Positions 25,458-34,165 of a DNA stretch of 62,484 nt are shown one piece after another. The DNA comes from JBKECO01 sp047974745. GTDB taxonomy: Bacteria > Bacillota > Clostridia > Lachnospirales > Lachnospiraceae. Numbering within the stretch: the first letter of the stretch is position 1; every line of letters starts with the position of its first letter. The translations under genes were made by a program, and so were the position numbers. The notes beneath the pieces are model-generated. The model ran no database searches. It was not told the origin of the DNA and saw nothing but the letters and a program-made list of their open reading frames with translations. Location of the stretch: assembly GCA_047974745.1 (NCBI GenBank), contig JBKECO010000015.1, forward strand, positions 1 through 62,484, read 5' to 3'.

Positions 25458-26621
25458 ATGGGTGAGAAGAGAAGAATTCAAATAGATTTTAAAAAATACG
25501 GTATGATTATTGCACTGGTCGTTATTACTATATTTTTTCAGGTTCTGACAAAAGGTGTTTTACTGGCTCCAATGAACATTTCTAAACTGATCATGCAGAA
25601 TGGCTATATTCTGATACTTGCGATCGGAATGCTTCCAATTATTCTGACTGGTGATATCGATCTGTCAGTCGGTTCGGTCATGGCCCTTGTTGGAGCGGTT
25701 ACAAGTAAACTTCTAGTTGGAAATGAAAACTTTCCAGTATTTCTGGCTGTTCTGGCCGGACTGATATTAGGTGGTCTAATTGGTGTGTGGCAGGGGTTTT
25801 GGGTTGCCTATGTAAAGGTTCCAGCATTTATTGCGACGCTGGCCGGTATGCTCTTTTTCCGTGGAATTACACTGGTTGTGACGAATGGCAAAACAATTGG
25901 TCCATTTCCAGCGTCCTATCAGTATATTGCACAGGCATATTTGCCCGATTTTGTTGCAATAGAAGGTACGCACCTGACAACATTGCTGATCGGTCTGGTC
26001 TGCGCACTGCTGTATGTTTTTTTCCAGCTGAAAAGAAGAAGAAGAGAGATATCCTATGGATTTAACATCAGTTCGAACTCCGTTTTTTATGCGAAAATGG
26101 TCTTTATGGTATTTTTGATCTTGTTCGTGACTTATTGGTTCACAAAATTCAAGGGCTTTCCTGTAATCCTTCTAATATTAGGTGTACTTACTGTGTTCTA
26201 TACATTTGTGACGCAAAAAACGGTTATAGGCAGGTATATCTACGCACTTGGCGGAAATGAACGTGCAACAGAACTTTCCGGAATCAGGACAAAAGAAGTA
26301 AAGTTCTTCACTTTTGTGAATATGGGTGTTCTGGCAGCTTTTGCGGGAATCGTCTATTCAGCCAGAATCAATTGTGCAAGTCCGACTGCAGGAGATGGAT
26401 TCGAACTGGATGCGATCGCAGCCTGTTATATTGGTGGTGCATCAGCATCAGGTGGAGTAGGAACCATACCGGGAGCTATTATTGGAGGTCTGGTAATGGG
26501 TGTACTCAATAATGGAATGTCGATCATAGGTGTTGGTACGGACTGGCAGAAAGCGATCAAAGGTCTGGTATTGCTGGCAGCTGTAGTATTTGACATCATA
26601 AACCAGTCAAAGAAAAAGTAA
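25458..26621 (+). CDS. mmsB: Multiple-monosaccharide ABC transporter permease
   Basis: Membrane subunit, 387 residues with around ten hydrophobic helices. It carries family landmarks ILTGDIDLSVGSVMAL, PAFIATLAGMLFFRG, ALGGNERATELSGI and AACYIGGASASGGVGT. It matches GguB/MmsB/XylH. It begins 2 nt after the ATPase stop, so translation is coupled. It forms the channel used by the ChvE-like receptor. Confidence 0.92.
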   Translation: MGEKRRIQIDFKKYGMIIALVVITIFFQVLTKGVLLAPMNISKLIMQNGYILILAIGMLPIILTGDIDLSVGSVMALVGAVTSKLLVGNENFPVFLAVLAGLILGGLIGVWQGFWVAYVKVPAFIATLAGMLFFRGITLVVTNGKTIGPFPASYQYIAQAYLPDFVAIEGTHLTTLLIGLVCALLYVFFQLKRRRREISYGFNISSNSVFYAKMVFMVFLILFVTYWFTKFKGFPVILLILGVLTVFYTFVTQKTVIGRYIYALGGNERATELSGIRTKEVKFFTFVNMGVLAAFAGIVYSARINCASPTAGDGFELDAIAACYIGGASASGGVGTIPGAIIGGLVMGVLNNGMSIIGVGTDWQKAIKGLVLLAAVVFDIINQSKKK

Positions 26622-26773
26622 CAATCGTTGCATATCATACGGCATATCATAGAACTATAGAACTAATAATTGTGATATTTTTATAATGATTGTAATATAT
26701 TTGCGATGACTTTTCATTTAAAATAATGCTATCATCAGTAGGTAATCCAAGGATTGTGAGTGAGGTGGTCGTA

Positions 26774-27802
26774 TTGCATGTAAAGGCATCTGAAATCGCA
26801 AAGCAGCTTAACATTTCCAAAGCAACTGTTTCATTAGCACTGAATGACAAGCCCGGTGTTAGTGAAAAGACAAGAAGTGAAGTGAGAAGATGTTATGAGC
26901 AGCTGTACAATGGGGAAAGCTATGATGAAACAATAAATAAATCCAGAATCGGCGCTCATATTATTTATGTCATTATTCCGGATTACGAAAGATTTTCTGT
27001 GCGAAATCCAGAGCTCGATCTAGGGAAGGATGTCTACGACGCTTTTCATCAAATGGTAAAAGCGGAAGGATATATTCTGAAGATTTCTTTTATCAATATG
27101 GTCAAAAAAGAAATTGATGATATGGTGGCGATCTGTAACCATGATGATGTAGCGGGTATCATTTTATTTGCGACGGAATTATATCCGAAGGATTTAAAGG
27201 CATTTAAAGAAATCAGTCATCCAATGGTAATTTACGATAGCGATCTGCTATGTGGTCGTTATTCTCAGGTACTTCTGAATAACAGACAAGGTGCAAAGTT
27301 GGCTGTTGATCATTTTGTAAAAAATGGTCATTCCAATATGCTGTATTTTGCGACCACAATTGAGATCTATAATCATCAGGAGCGGCGAAAAGGGTTTCTT
27401 GACTCACTTCTGCTTCATAATATCGAGGCGGATAACAGTCGTATTATAGCGCTTGGTAATACAATTGATCAGATCTATAAGAATACAAGGAAATATCTTG
27501 AAAAAAATAGAATGCCGACTGCAATACTAATGGAAAGCTATCACGTGTCAATCGGTGTGATACGTGCTTTACGTGAGTCTGGAATTCGTATTCCACAGGA
27601 AATCAGTTTAATTGGAATTGATGAAATTCCCAATTATATGACTGGAAAACTCGAATTAACTACAGTAAAAATACCACATGCTGAACGGGCTGTCTGGGGC
27701 ATGGTAATGTTGTTTCATGAAATCAACAGACTGATTGAGACAAAATCTACATTACTTGCGAACTGCTCGTTAATTAGTGGGAATAGTGTTGCACTAAAGT
27801 AA
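26774..27802 (+). CDS. LacI-family regulator of the monosaccharide transporter
   Basis: A 343-residue regulator with an N-terminal HTH (VKASEIAKQLNISKATVSLA) and a sugar-binding-protein-like effector domain (GIDEIPNYMTGKL near the end). I prefer a TTG start at 26774, since GAGGTGG lies at 26762-26768 and the HTH then begins at residue 2. The longer frame from 26726 adds an unrelated tail before the HTH. It probably binds the TGAAACG-type operators at 21396 and 22583-22606, an inference from position and palindrome type. It is followed by a terminator. Confidence 0.85.
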   Translation: MHVKASEIAKQLNISKATVSLALNDKPGVSEKTRSEVRRCYEQLYNGESYDETINKSRIGAHIIYVIIPDYERFSVRNPELDLGKDVYDAFHQMVKAEGYILKISFINMVKKEIDDMVAICNHDDVAGIILFATELYPKDLKAFKEISHPMVIYDSDLLCGRYSQVLLNNRQGAKLAVDHFVKNGHSNMLYFATTIEIYNHQERRKGFLDSLLLHNIEADNSRIIALGNTIDQIYKNTRKYLEKNRMPTAILMESYHVSIGVIRALRESGIRIPQEISLIGIDEIPNYMTGKLELTTVKIPHAERAVWGMVMLFHEINRLIETKSTLLANCSLISGNSVALK

Positions 27803-27804
27803 AA

Positions 27805-27833
27805 AGATAAGGTTTTTGACCTTGTCTTTTTTT
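27805..27833 (+). terminator. Rho-independent terminator after the LacI-type gene
   Basis: Arms agataaggt (27805-27813) and accttgtct (27819-27827), allowing one G-U pair, followed by six T. Confidence 0.85.
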
Positions 27834-28056
27834 CGTTGTATTTGTGATTTTATTGTCAGAGACTTCGAGTTTAAAAAGTTTAAAGAAAATATCAAAATCA
27901 ATAAAAAACCTACTTATTACGTCAAAATGACGATATATTATTGTAAAAAAGCATGAAAATGGTAATAATATACAAAATTTAATAGAAAATTGATGATTTG
28001 TGTTTATAATAAAACTATGTGAAAGATCTAGTGTGTCAGAAAAGAGGAAATCAAAA

Positions 28057-29598
28057 ATGGATCAGACAATAGAGATTATTGTAAGCCATCAAAACAGGAA
28101 TAGCACCATGATTTCGCCAGAATTGCACAGCCATTTTATCGAGTTCCTTGGAACATGTAATTATGAGGGCATCTGGGTCGGAGAGGACTCCGAGGTTCCC
28201 AATATTGGTGGATTTAGAAGGGAAATCATTGAGGGATTCAAACAACTTGAGCCACCAGTGATTCGATGGCCAGGTGGCTGTTACGCAGATACGTATCATT
28301 GGAGAGATGGAATTGGAAACAGAACAGATCGCCCTGTCACGTATAATGAAAATTTCGGTACATATGAAAGAGATACCAATCAGTTTGGAACAGATGAATT
28401 TTTGAGGTTTTGCAAAATTGTAGGAGCAAAGCCCTGGATCAATATCAATATGCTGAGTGGTTCAATCGCAGAAATGCGGGAGTGGATGGAGTATTGTAAC
28501 AGAGAAGAAAATACAAGTATTTCCGCTGAACGAGTGAGAAATACCTCCCAGCAGATTGTTCCGGTAGAGTACTGGGGATTAGGCAATGAGGTATGGGGCG
28601 GTGGAGGTATGATGACTGCTCAAGGGTATGCACAGGAATACCGAAAGTTTGCAACTGCCATGCCTTCTTTTTCCGGAATCGATAAAGCCGAGTATACTAA
28701 AATGAAACGAATCGCTAGCGGACCGGATGGAAATAAGCCGAAGGAGCGGGTCAGATGGACGATTGATTTTTTTAATGAGCTGGCACAATATCGAATGCCT
28801 CCGATTGATGGCTATGACCTTCATTTTTATAATTGGAACATGAAGCAGATAAGTCAAAACGAAGTGGAATTTGACCGGATAGAATGGGATGAGGTAATCC
28901 AAAGCAGCTTTGAGCTGGAAGAAGTGATACAAGAGCAGAGGGCGCTGATCGAGCAGGGACTTGCACAGATCCCGGAGCCGGAAGGATTTTTCCCGGCACC
29001 CCCAAAGCAATGTGCACTGATCGTTGGAGAGTGGGGGAACTGGCACGCAAGTGCATTTCGCAACAGACCGGCGCTATTTCAGCAGTGTACAATGAGAGAT
29101 GCGGTTACGACAGCACTTACACTTGATATATTTCATCGAAATGCTGATAAGGTTCAAATGGCATGTGTTGCACAGAGCGTAAATGTACTTAACTCATTGT
29201 TTTTAACAGATAAGGAAAACTGTATTCGTACACCAAATTTTGATGTATTTGATATGTATAAAGTACATAAAGGCGCCTGTTTAGCTGAGATCAGAGGCGA
29301 GAAATCGAAGAATCTATATAGTATGGCATCCACAAATGGTGAATATCTCAATGTGAATCTGGTCAATGCGTCCTATGATAAGCAGACGAATCTGTTTATC
29401 AGACTGCCAAAGGAGTGGAGATTCCAGCACATTAAATGCCTTTCCAGCGACAGACCCAATGCATGTAATACTTTTTCAGATCCCGATCGTGTCCGAATGA
29501 AGGATGGACTTGCTCCAATAGAAAGGGAGCCGGGATTATTCTATTTTGAAATACCTGCAGCTTCCGTCAATGTATGTCAGTTTGCACTGTCAATGTAG
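28057..29598 (+). CDS. Alpha-L-arabinofuranosidase, GH51
   Basis: Family GH51 retaining glycosidase, about 513 residues, which removes arabinofuranose from arabinan, arabinoxylan or pectin side chains. The catalytic acid/base Glu178 is in GLGNEVWG, and the nucleophile Glu325 is in VGEWGNWH. Also seen are RWPGGCYADTYHW near residue 70 and the C-terminal beta domain (VNLVNASYDKQTNLF). There is no signal peptide, so it acts in the cytoplasm on imported oligosaccharides. ATG at 28057 has AGAGG 9 nt upstream and fits the family start better than 28000. It heads an operon with an oligosaccharide importer. Confidence 0.92.
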   Translation: MDQTIEIIVSHQNRNSTMISPELHSHFIEFLGTCNYEGIWVGEDSEVPNIGGFRREIIEGFKQLEPPVIRWPGGCYADTYHWRDGIGNRTDRPVTYNENFGTYERDTNQFGTDEFLRFCKIVGAKPWININMLSGSIAEMREWMEYCNREENTSISAERVRNTSQQIVPVEYWGLGNEVWGGGGMMTAQGYAQEYRKFATAMPSFSGIDKAEYTKMKRIASGPDGNKPKERVRWTIDFFNELAQYRMPPIDGYDLHFYNWNMKQISQNEVEFDRIEWDEVIQSSFELEEVIQEQRALIEQGLAQIPEPEGFFPAPPKQCALIVGEWGNWHASAFRNRPALFQQCTMRDAVTTALTLDIFHRNADKVQMACVAQSVNVLNSLFLTDKENCIRTPNFDVFDMYKVHKGACLAEIRGEKSKNLYSMASTNGEYLNVNLVNASYDKQTNLFIRLPKEWRFQHIKCLSSDRPNACNTFSDPDRVRMKDGLAPIEREPGLFYFEIPAASVNVCQFALSM

Positions 29599-29624
29599 TA
29601 GAAAAAAGAGAGGAGAATTTTTCT

Positions 29625-30542
29625 ATGAACTCAAAAATCGGAAAACTGAAACGCTACATTCCACTTTATCTGATGTTTTTACCTGGTGCGATTTACCTTC
29701 TGATCAACAATTATATTCCAATGACTGGAATCGTAGTTGCATTCAAGCAGTATAATGTGCGGGACGGTATTTGGGGAAGTGCGTGGAATGGAATTAATAA
29801 TTTCAAATTTTTATTTGCTACTCCTGATGCGTGGGTCATCACAAGAAATACCATTCTCTACAATGTTTCTTTCATTATTATTAATATGATTGTAGGAATA
29901 ATTTTTGCTATCTTTATCAGCGATGCGATTAGTAATCGTCTTAAAAAAGTATACCAGAGTTCTATTTTGTTCCCATTTTTGATGTCAGCCGTTATTATTG
30001 GATACATTGTCTATGCATTTTTAAGCCAGAGTACAGGTATTGTAAACAATACAATACTTCCAGCGCTTGGAAGGGAACCTATAAATTGGTATTCAGAGCC
30101 AAAATACTGGCCATTTATTCTGATATTTGTAAATACCTGGAAAGGTGTGGGGTATGGATGTCTGATCTACATTTCTACGATCAATGGAATCGACCCATCA
30201 CTATATGAAGCAGGAAGGCTGGATGGTGCGACTAAATGGAAGCAGATCAAGCACATTACGATCCCATCCTTGATTCCTACGATCATCACACTGTCATTAC
30301 TGAGTGTTGGAAGAATTTTCTATTCTGATTTTGGTCTATTTTATCAAGTGCCCAGGAATTCAGGAATTTTATTCCCGACAACGAATGTAATTGATACATA
30401 TGTATATCGAGGTCTAATGGAACAGTCCAATGTTGGTATGTCTGCAGCTGCTGGATTTTATCAGTCTATCGTCGGATTCATTCTGGTCATAACGGTGAAT
30501 TATATCGTTCGTAAGGTCAGTGAAGAAAACGCTTTGTTCTAG
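29625..30542 (+). CDS. Oligosaccharide ABC transporter permease, LplB-like
   Basis: Membrane subunit of a carbohydrate-uptake family 1 ABC transporter, about 305 residues with six helices. It starts KRYIPLYLMFLPGAIYLLINNYIPM, read in parts. The EAA loop is YEAGRLDGATKWKQIKHITIP. The start at 29625 has AGAGGAG at 29608-29614; an earlier in-frame start overlaps the GH51 gene. It pairs with the next permease. No ATPase gene is present, so a shared MsmX-type ATPase encoded elsewhere probably powers it, as is usual for this class. Confidence 0.9.
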   Translation: MNSKIGKLKRYIPLYLMFLPGAIYLLINNYIPMTGIVVAFKQYNVRDGIWGSAWNGINNFKFLFATPDAWVITRNTILYNVSFIIINMIVGIIFAIFISDAISNRLKKVYQSSILFPFLMSAVIIGYIVYAFLSQSTGIVNNTILPALGREPINWYSEPKYWPFILIFVNTWKGVGYGCLIYISTINGIDPSLYEAGRLDGATKWKQIKHITIPSLIPTIITLSLLSVGRIFYSDFGLFYQVPRNSGILFPTTNVIDTYVYRGLMEQSNVGMSAAAGFYQSIVGFILVITVNYIVRKVSEENALF

Positions 30543-30557
30543 AGGGGGTGCGATCAT

Positions 30558-31448
30558 ATGAAAGAAAAACCATTTTCAAAATATCAGATATTATCAAATG
30601 GAACAATGATCATTGTAACGATCATGGTCATCATCCCATTTTTACTGTTATTTATGTCATCGATTACAGATGAACAGGTCCTGGTCGCAAACGGATATTC
30701 CTTCTGGCCAGAAAAGTTTTCACTGGCTTCCTATCAATATATTATTAAATCTGGGGAGCAGATCATAAATGCTTATGGTATCAGCATCTTTGTAACCCTT
30801 TTGGGTACTCTGATTAATATCTTACTCTCAGCACTTATGGCATATCCTCTGACTGTAAAAAGCCTGCCGGGCAGAAAAATACTTTTGTTCTTTGTATTTT
30901 TTACAATGCTCTTCAATGGAGGTATTGTTCCTTCCTATATTATGTGGAGCAGCACATTCCATATCAAAGACACCATTTGGGCACAGCTGTTACCGAATTT
31001 TCTCTTAAGTGCATGGAATGTTATGATGATACGTACTTATTTTCAAACAAGCATACCGGACAGCTTATACGAAGCTGCAAGAATAGATGGGGCATCTGAG
31101 TTTACCATTTTTTCAAAAGTGGTTATTCCTCTGGGCAAACCAATTCTAGTAACCATGGGAACATTTGCGGGACTTACCTACTGGAACGACTGGACCAATG
31201 GACTATATTATATTGTCAGGGAAAGAGATCTGTACAATATTCAGAATCTTTTGAATCAGATAGCATCCAATATTCAGTACCTGGCACAAAGCAGTGATTC
31301 TAATGTCTCAAGTGCTGCTGCTACGATACCGTCGACGGGGATTCAGATGGCGATCGCATTTGTTGCTATTCTGCCGATCATGTTGATTTTTCCATTGTTC
31401 CAGAAATACTATTCAAAGGGAATTACACTTGGCGGTGTAAAAGGCTAA
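30558..31448 (+). CDS. Oligosaccharide ABC transporter permease, LplC/YtcP-like
   Basis: Second membrane subunit, 296 residues. The first membrane helix is near residue 15-35. The EAA loop is SLYEAARIDGASEFTIFSKVVIPLG and the end is FQKYYSKGITLGGVKG, a hallmark of the LplC/YtcP group. It follows the first permease by 15 nt. Together they form the channel for the lipoprotein receptor encoded next. Confidence 0.92.
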   Translation: MKEKPFSKYQILSNGTMIIVTIMVIIPFLLLFMSSITDEQVLVANGYSFWPEKFSLASYQYIIKSGEQIINAYGISIFVTLLGTLINILLSALMAYPLTVKSLPGRKILLFFVFFTMLFNGGIVPSYIMWSSTFHIKDTIWAQLLPNFLLSAWNVMMIRTYFQTSIPDSLYEAARIDGASEFTIFSKVVIPLGKPILVTMGTFAGLTYWNDWTNGLYYIVRERDLYNIQNLLNQIASNIQYLAQSSDSNVSSAAATIPSTGIQMAIAFVAILPIMLIFPLFQKYYSKGITLGGVKG

Positions 31449-31507
31449 TACCATTTGGTAACAACGAATATAGTGTATATTCGTGAGATTATAAAAGGAG
31501 GCTATTT

Positions 31508-33100
31508 ATGAGAAAAAAGATTTTGGCAAGCATGCTCGCAGTTTTTATGACGGTATCTTTACTTGCGGGATGCGGCAGCACAAGCAGTGATTCATCTGAT
31601 GTTTCATCTACAGAGAGCGGCAGCACTACATCAGATTCCTACAGTGAGGAAAATCCTTATCACTTGACATTTGCATACGTGGAGTTCTATGAACAGGACG
31701 AAGCTGCCAGAACTGCTGTTCAGGATGCAATGAATGAGATTCTGATTCCGGAATATCATATTGAACTTGAGCTTTTGCCCCTGCAATATGCAGAATATCA
31801 GTCAACGATACAGCTTATGCTTTCAGGTGGGGATGAACTGGATGTGATACCAGTCTATTATACAGATGCTTCCAGCTGGATCAATATGGGCGGAATTTAT
31901 GATATGTCAGAATTGCTGACAACCGAAGACGGTCAGAAGATCGTAACAGCCATTGGAGAAGATAATGCAACTGTTGGTACCATGAATGGTGTACTGTATG
32001 GTTTTCCTCCAATGAAAGAAAGTGTAGAACTTGGTGGACTGGCAATGCGTGCAGATATTTGTGATGAGCTTGGAATTACAGAAGAATTTGGTCTTGCAGA
32101 TCAGGATGGAACCTATGATGGAACCTATTATTCCTGGGATGTGGCTGAGTCGATATTTGCAAAAGTAAAAGAAGCATATCCGAGTATGACTCCCCTCTAT
32201 ATGTCCAATCCGAGTCAGATGAACAGATTTGCATTTTTTGATACTCTATCGGATTCCTTTGGTGTACTTGACTGGGAATCAGACCACAGTTCAACTACTG
32301 TAGTAAATGAATATGAAACTGAGACTTACAAAAATGCAGTCACAATGCTTGCAAGATGGTATGACAGCGGATATATCTATCCGGATGCTGCAACGGACAC
32401 GCAGGGTACGGCAACCATGATGAAGGCAGGCAATACATTCAGCTATCTGTCAGCAATCAAACCAGGATTTATAACAGAAGCAGAAGCTGCTAATGGATGT
32501 GAAATGTACAGTATGTATTTTGGAGATCACAAAGAGGGTGGACTTGCGTCCTGGAGCGTGAACTTCTTTAATACAGCAATTGCTTCCAATAGTAAAGATC
32601 CTGCAATGGCATTTAAGTTCATTTCTGCATTATATTCAGATGCCAGAATCATGAATCTATGGCAGAACGGAATTGAAGGTGTTAATTATCAGGTCCTTGA
32701 GGATGGAACAGCTTACTTTGTAGATGGAGAAGATTCCGCAAATTACAAATATCACCAAGGTACAGGATGGTTCCTAGGAAATCAGTTCATTAGTTATGTA
32801 TGGAATGATGGATCAAAAACTCCTGATTACTGGGAGCAGCTGCAGGCACATAATGATTGGGCTGAGTTATCACCTGCCTACGGATTTATGTGGGACAGCT
32901 CTTCCTATTCCACACAGATCACAGCATTGTATAATGCACTTGAGACCTATCGAGCAGCACTGGAAACCGGAAGTGTAGGATCTGCCAATGTGGAATCTAC
33001 CCTAGAGTCATTAAATAGTGCATTATATGCAGCAGGTCTGCAAGATGTTATGGATGCAAAGCAGGCTCAGCTGGATGAGTGGCTGGCAGCACAGAACTAA
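31508..33100 (+). CDS. Oligosaccharide ABC transporter substrate-binding lipoprotein
   Basis: Extracellular receptor, 530 residues, family 1 large type. Signal peptide and lipobox SLLAGCG, then a Ser/Thr-rich linker. Domain landmarks are LELLPLQYAEYQSTIQLML, LDVIPVYYTD, GVLYGFPPMKES and a Trp/Tyr-rich ligand region in the C-terminal half. The large size suits oligosaccharide ligands. It lies between its permeases and two more hydrolases (33181 and 34166), which suggests arabinose/rhamnose-containing plant oligosaccharides. Confidence 0.88.
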   Translation: MRKKILASMLAVFMTVSLLAGCGSTSSDSSDVSSTESGSTTSDSYSEENPYHLTFAYVEFYEQDEAARTAVQDAMNEILIPEYHIELELLPLQYAEYQSTIQLMLSGGDELDVIPVYYTDASSWINMGGIYDMSELLTTEDGQKIVTAIGEDNATVGTMNGVLYGFPPMKESVELGGLAMRADICDELGITEEFGLADQDGTYDGTYYSWDVAESIFAKVKEAYPSMTPLYMSNPSQMNRFAFFDTLSDSFGVLDWESDHSSTTVVNEYETETYKNAVTMLARWYDSGYIYPDAATDTQGTATMMKAGNTFSYLSAIKPGFITEAEAANGCEMYSMYFGDHKEGGLASWSVNFFNTAIASNSKDPAMAFKFISALYSDARIMNLWQNGIEGVNYQVLEDGTAYFVDGEDSANYKYHQGTGWFLGNQFISYVWNDGSKTPDYWEQLQAHNDWAELSPAYGFMWDSSSYSTQITALYNALETYRAALETGSVGSANVESTLESLNSALYAAGLQDVMDAKQAQLDEWLAAQN

Positions 33101-33112
33101 CAACTGTTAACA

Positions 33113-33150
33113 GAAAGCCTTCATGAAAGCGTAGCTTTATGAAGGCTTTC
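33113..33150 (+). promoter_or_regulatory. Long intercistronic hairpin after the binding-protein gene
   Basis: Arms gaaagccttcat and atgaaggctttc form a perfect outer stem of 12 bp, extended by an inner aaagc/gcttt stem. No proper T run follows, so it is more likely an mRNA stabiliser or partial attenuator than a full terminator. Confidence 0.6.
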
Positions 33151-33180
33151 ATTTATCCAATGGCAATAGAAGGAGAGAAC

Positions 33181-34125
33181 ATGTGGAACTATAACTATAC
33201 AGTACCTGAGCAAAAAAAAATCCGCCTGATCATCCATACGGATTGTGCAAATGAAGCAGATGACCAATATGCAGTTGCACATCAGCTGATGACACCAAAG
33301 TTCGATGTTCGAGGGATCATTGCCGGACATTTTGACTTCGCCACAAGCTTTCCAGGAGCAAGATTACAACCGGGCGAGACAGCAAAAGCCAGCTATCGGG
33401 AAATCGAACAAGTTCTTGATGCTATGGGATTAAAGGCAGGCATACCGATCTATCTGGGAGCCGGCGAAAAGCTTGCTGATGAAAGGACACCATTGATATC
33501 AGAAGGGGCAAAGTTCATAATAGAAGAAGCAATGAGAGAGGACTCTAGACCGCTTTTCATTGGATGTCAGGGCTCCATTACAGATTTGGCCAGTGCTATT
33601 TTAATAGAACCTGGGATATGTGAAAGAATGACAGCAATCTGGATTGGTGGTGGGGACTATCCAAATGGTGGTTTTGAATTTAATCTAATGCAGGATATCC
33701 ATGCAGCAAATATCGTTTTTTCATCTAGTATGCCACTTTGGCAAATTCCAATGAAAGTATATAAATCTTTATCCGTTTCGCTGGCTGAGCTTCAGTACAA
33801 AGTTGCTCCCTGTGGTGCAATCGGAAAGTATTTATTTGACCAACTCGTTGCCTGTAATGATGCATATGCGATGATAGAGCAGTGGCCTCATGGAGAGCTA
33901 TGGGGACTTGGGGACCAGGGAGTAATCGCAGTATTAATGCAGGAATCAGAACGTGTGGATAATTTTTTTATAAGACGTGCTCCAGGAGTGGATCTGCAGA
34001 CAATGCAGTATATAGATTGTGATCATAATCGAGAGATCAGAGTCTATGAATCCATTGATTACAGACTGACGCTTGAGGATTTTTTTGCAAAACTGGCAAT
34101 CAATTATGGTGACAGCGACTGTTAA
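33181..34125 (+). CDS. Nucleoside-hydrolase-like protein (inosine-uridine hydrolase superfamily)
   Basis: About 315 residues. The N-terminal calcium-site motif reads IIHTDCANEADDQYA (DTDxxxDD in classical nucleoside hydrolases), so the first Asp is replaced by His. VRGIIAGHF and PLFIGCQGSITDLASAI also fit the fold. The start at 33181 has AAGGAGAG close upstream. Its place between an oligosaccharide receptor and a rhamnosidase suggests that it cleaves an unusual furanosyl linkage rather than a nucleoside, but this is inference. There is no signal peptide, so it is cytoplasmic. Confidence 0.75.
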   Translation: MWNYNYTVPEQKKIRLIIHTDCANEADDQYAVAHQLMTPKFDVRGIIAGHFDFATSFPGARLQPGETAKASYREIEQVLDAMGLKAGIPIYLGAGEKLADERTPLISEGAKFIIEEAMREDSRPLFIGCQGSITDLASAILIEPGICERMTAIWIGGGDYPNGGFEFNLMQDIHAANIVFSSSMPLWQIPMKVYKSLSVSLAELQYKVAPCGAIGKYLFDQLVACNDAYAMIEQWPHGELWGLGDQGVIAVLMQESERVDNFFIRRAPGVDLQTMQYIDCDHNREIRVYESIDYRLTLEDFFAKLAINYGDSDC

Positions 34126-34165
34126 ATCGAGCAAATGTAGGGAAAGGCAGGTAGAGGAATTGAGC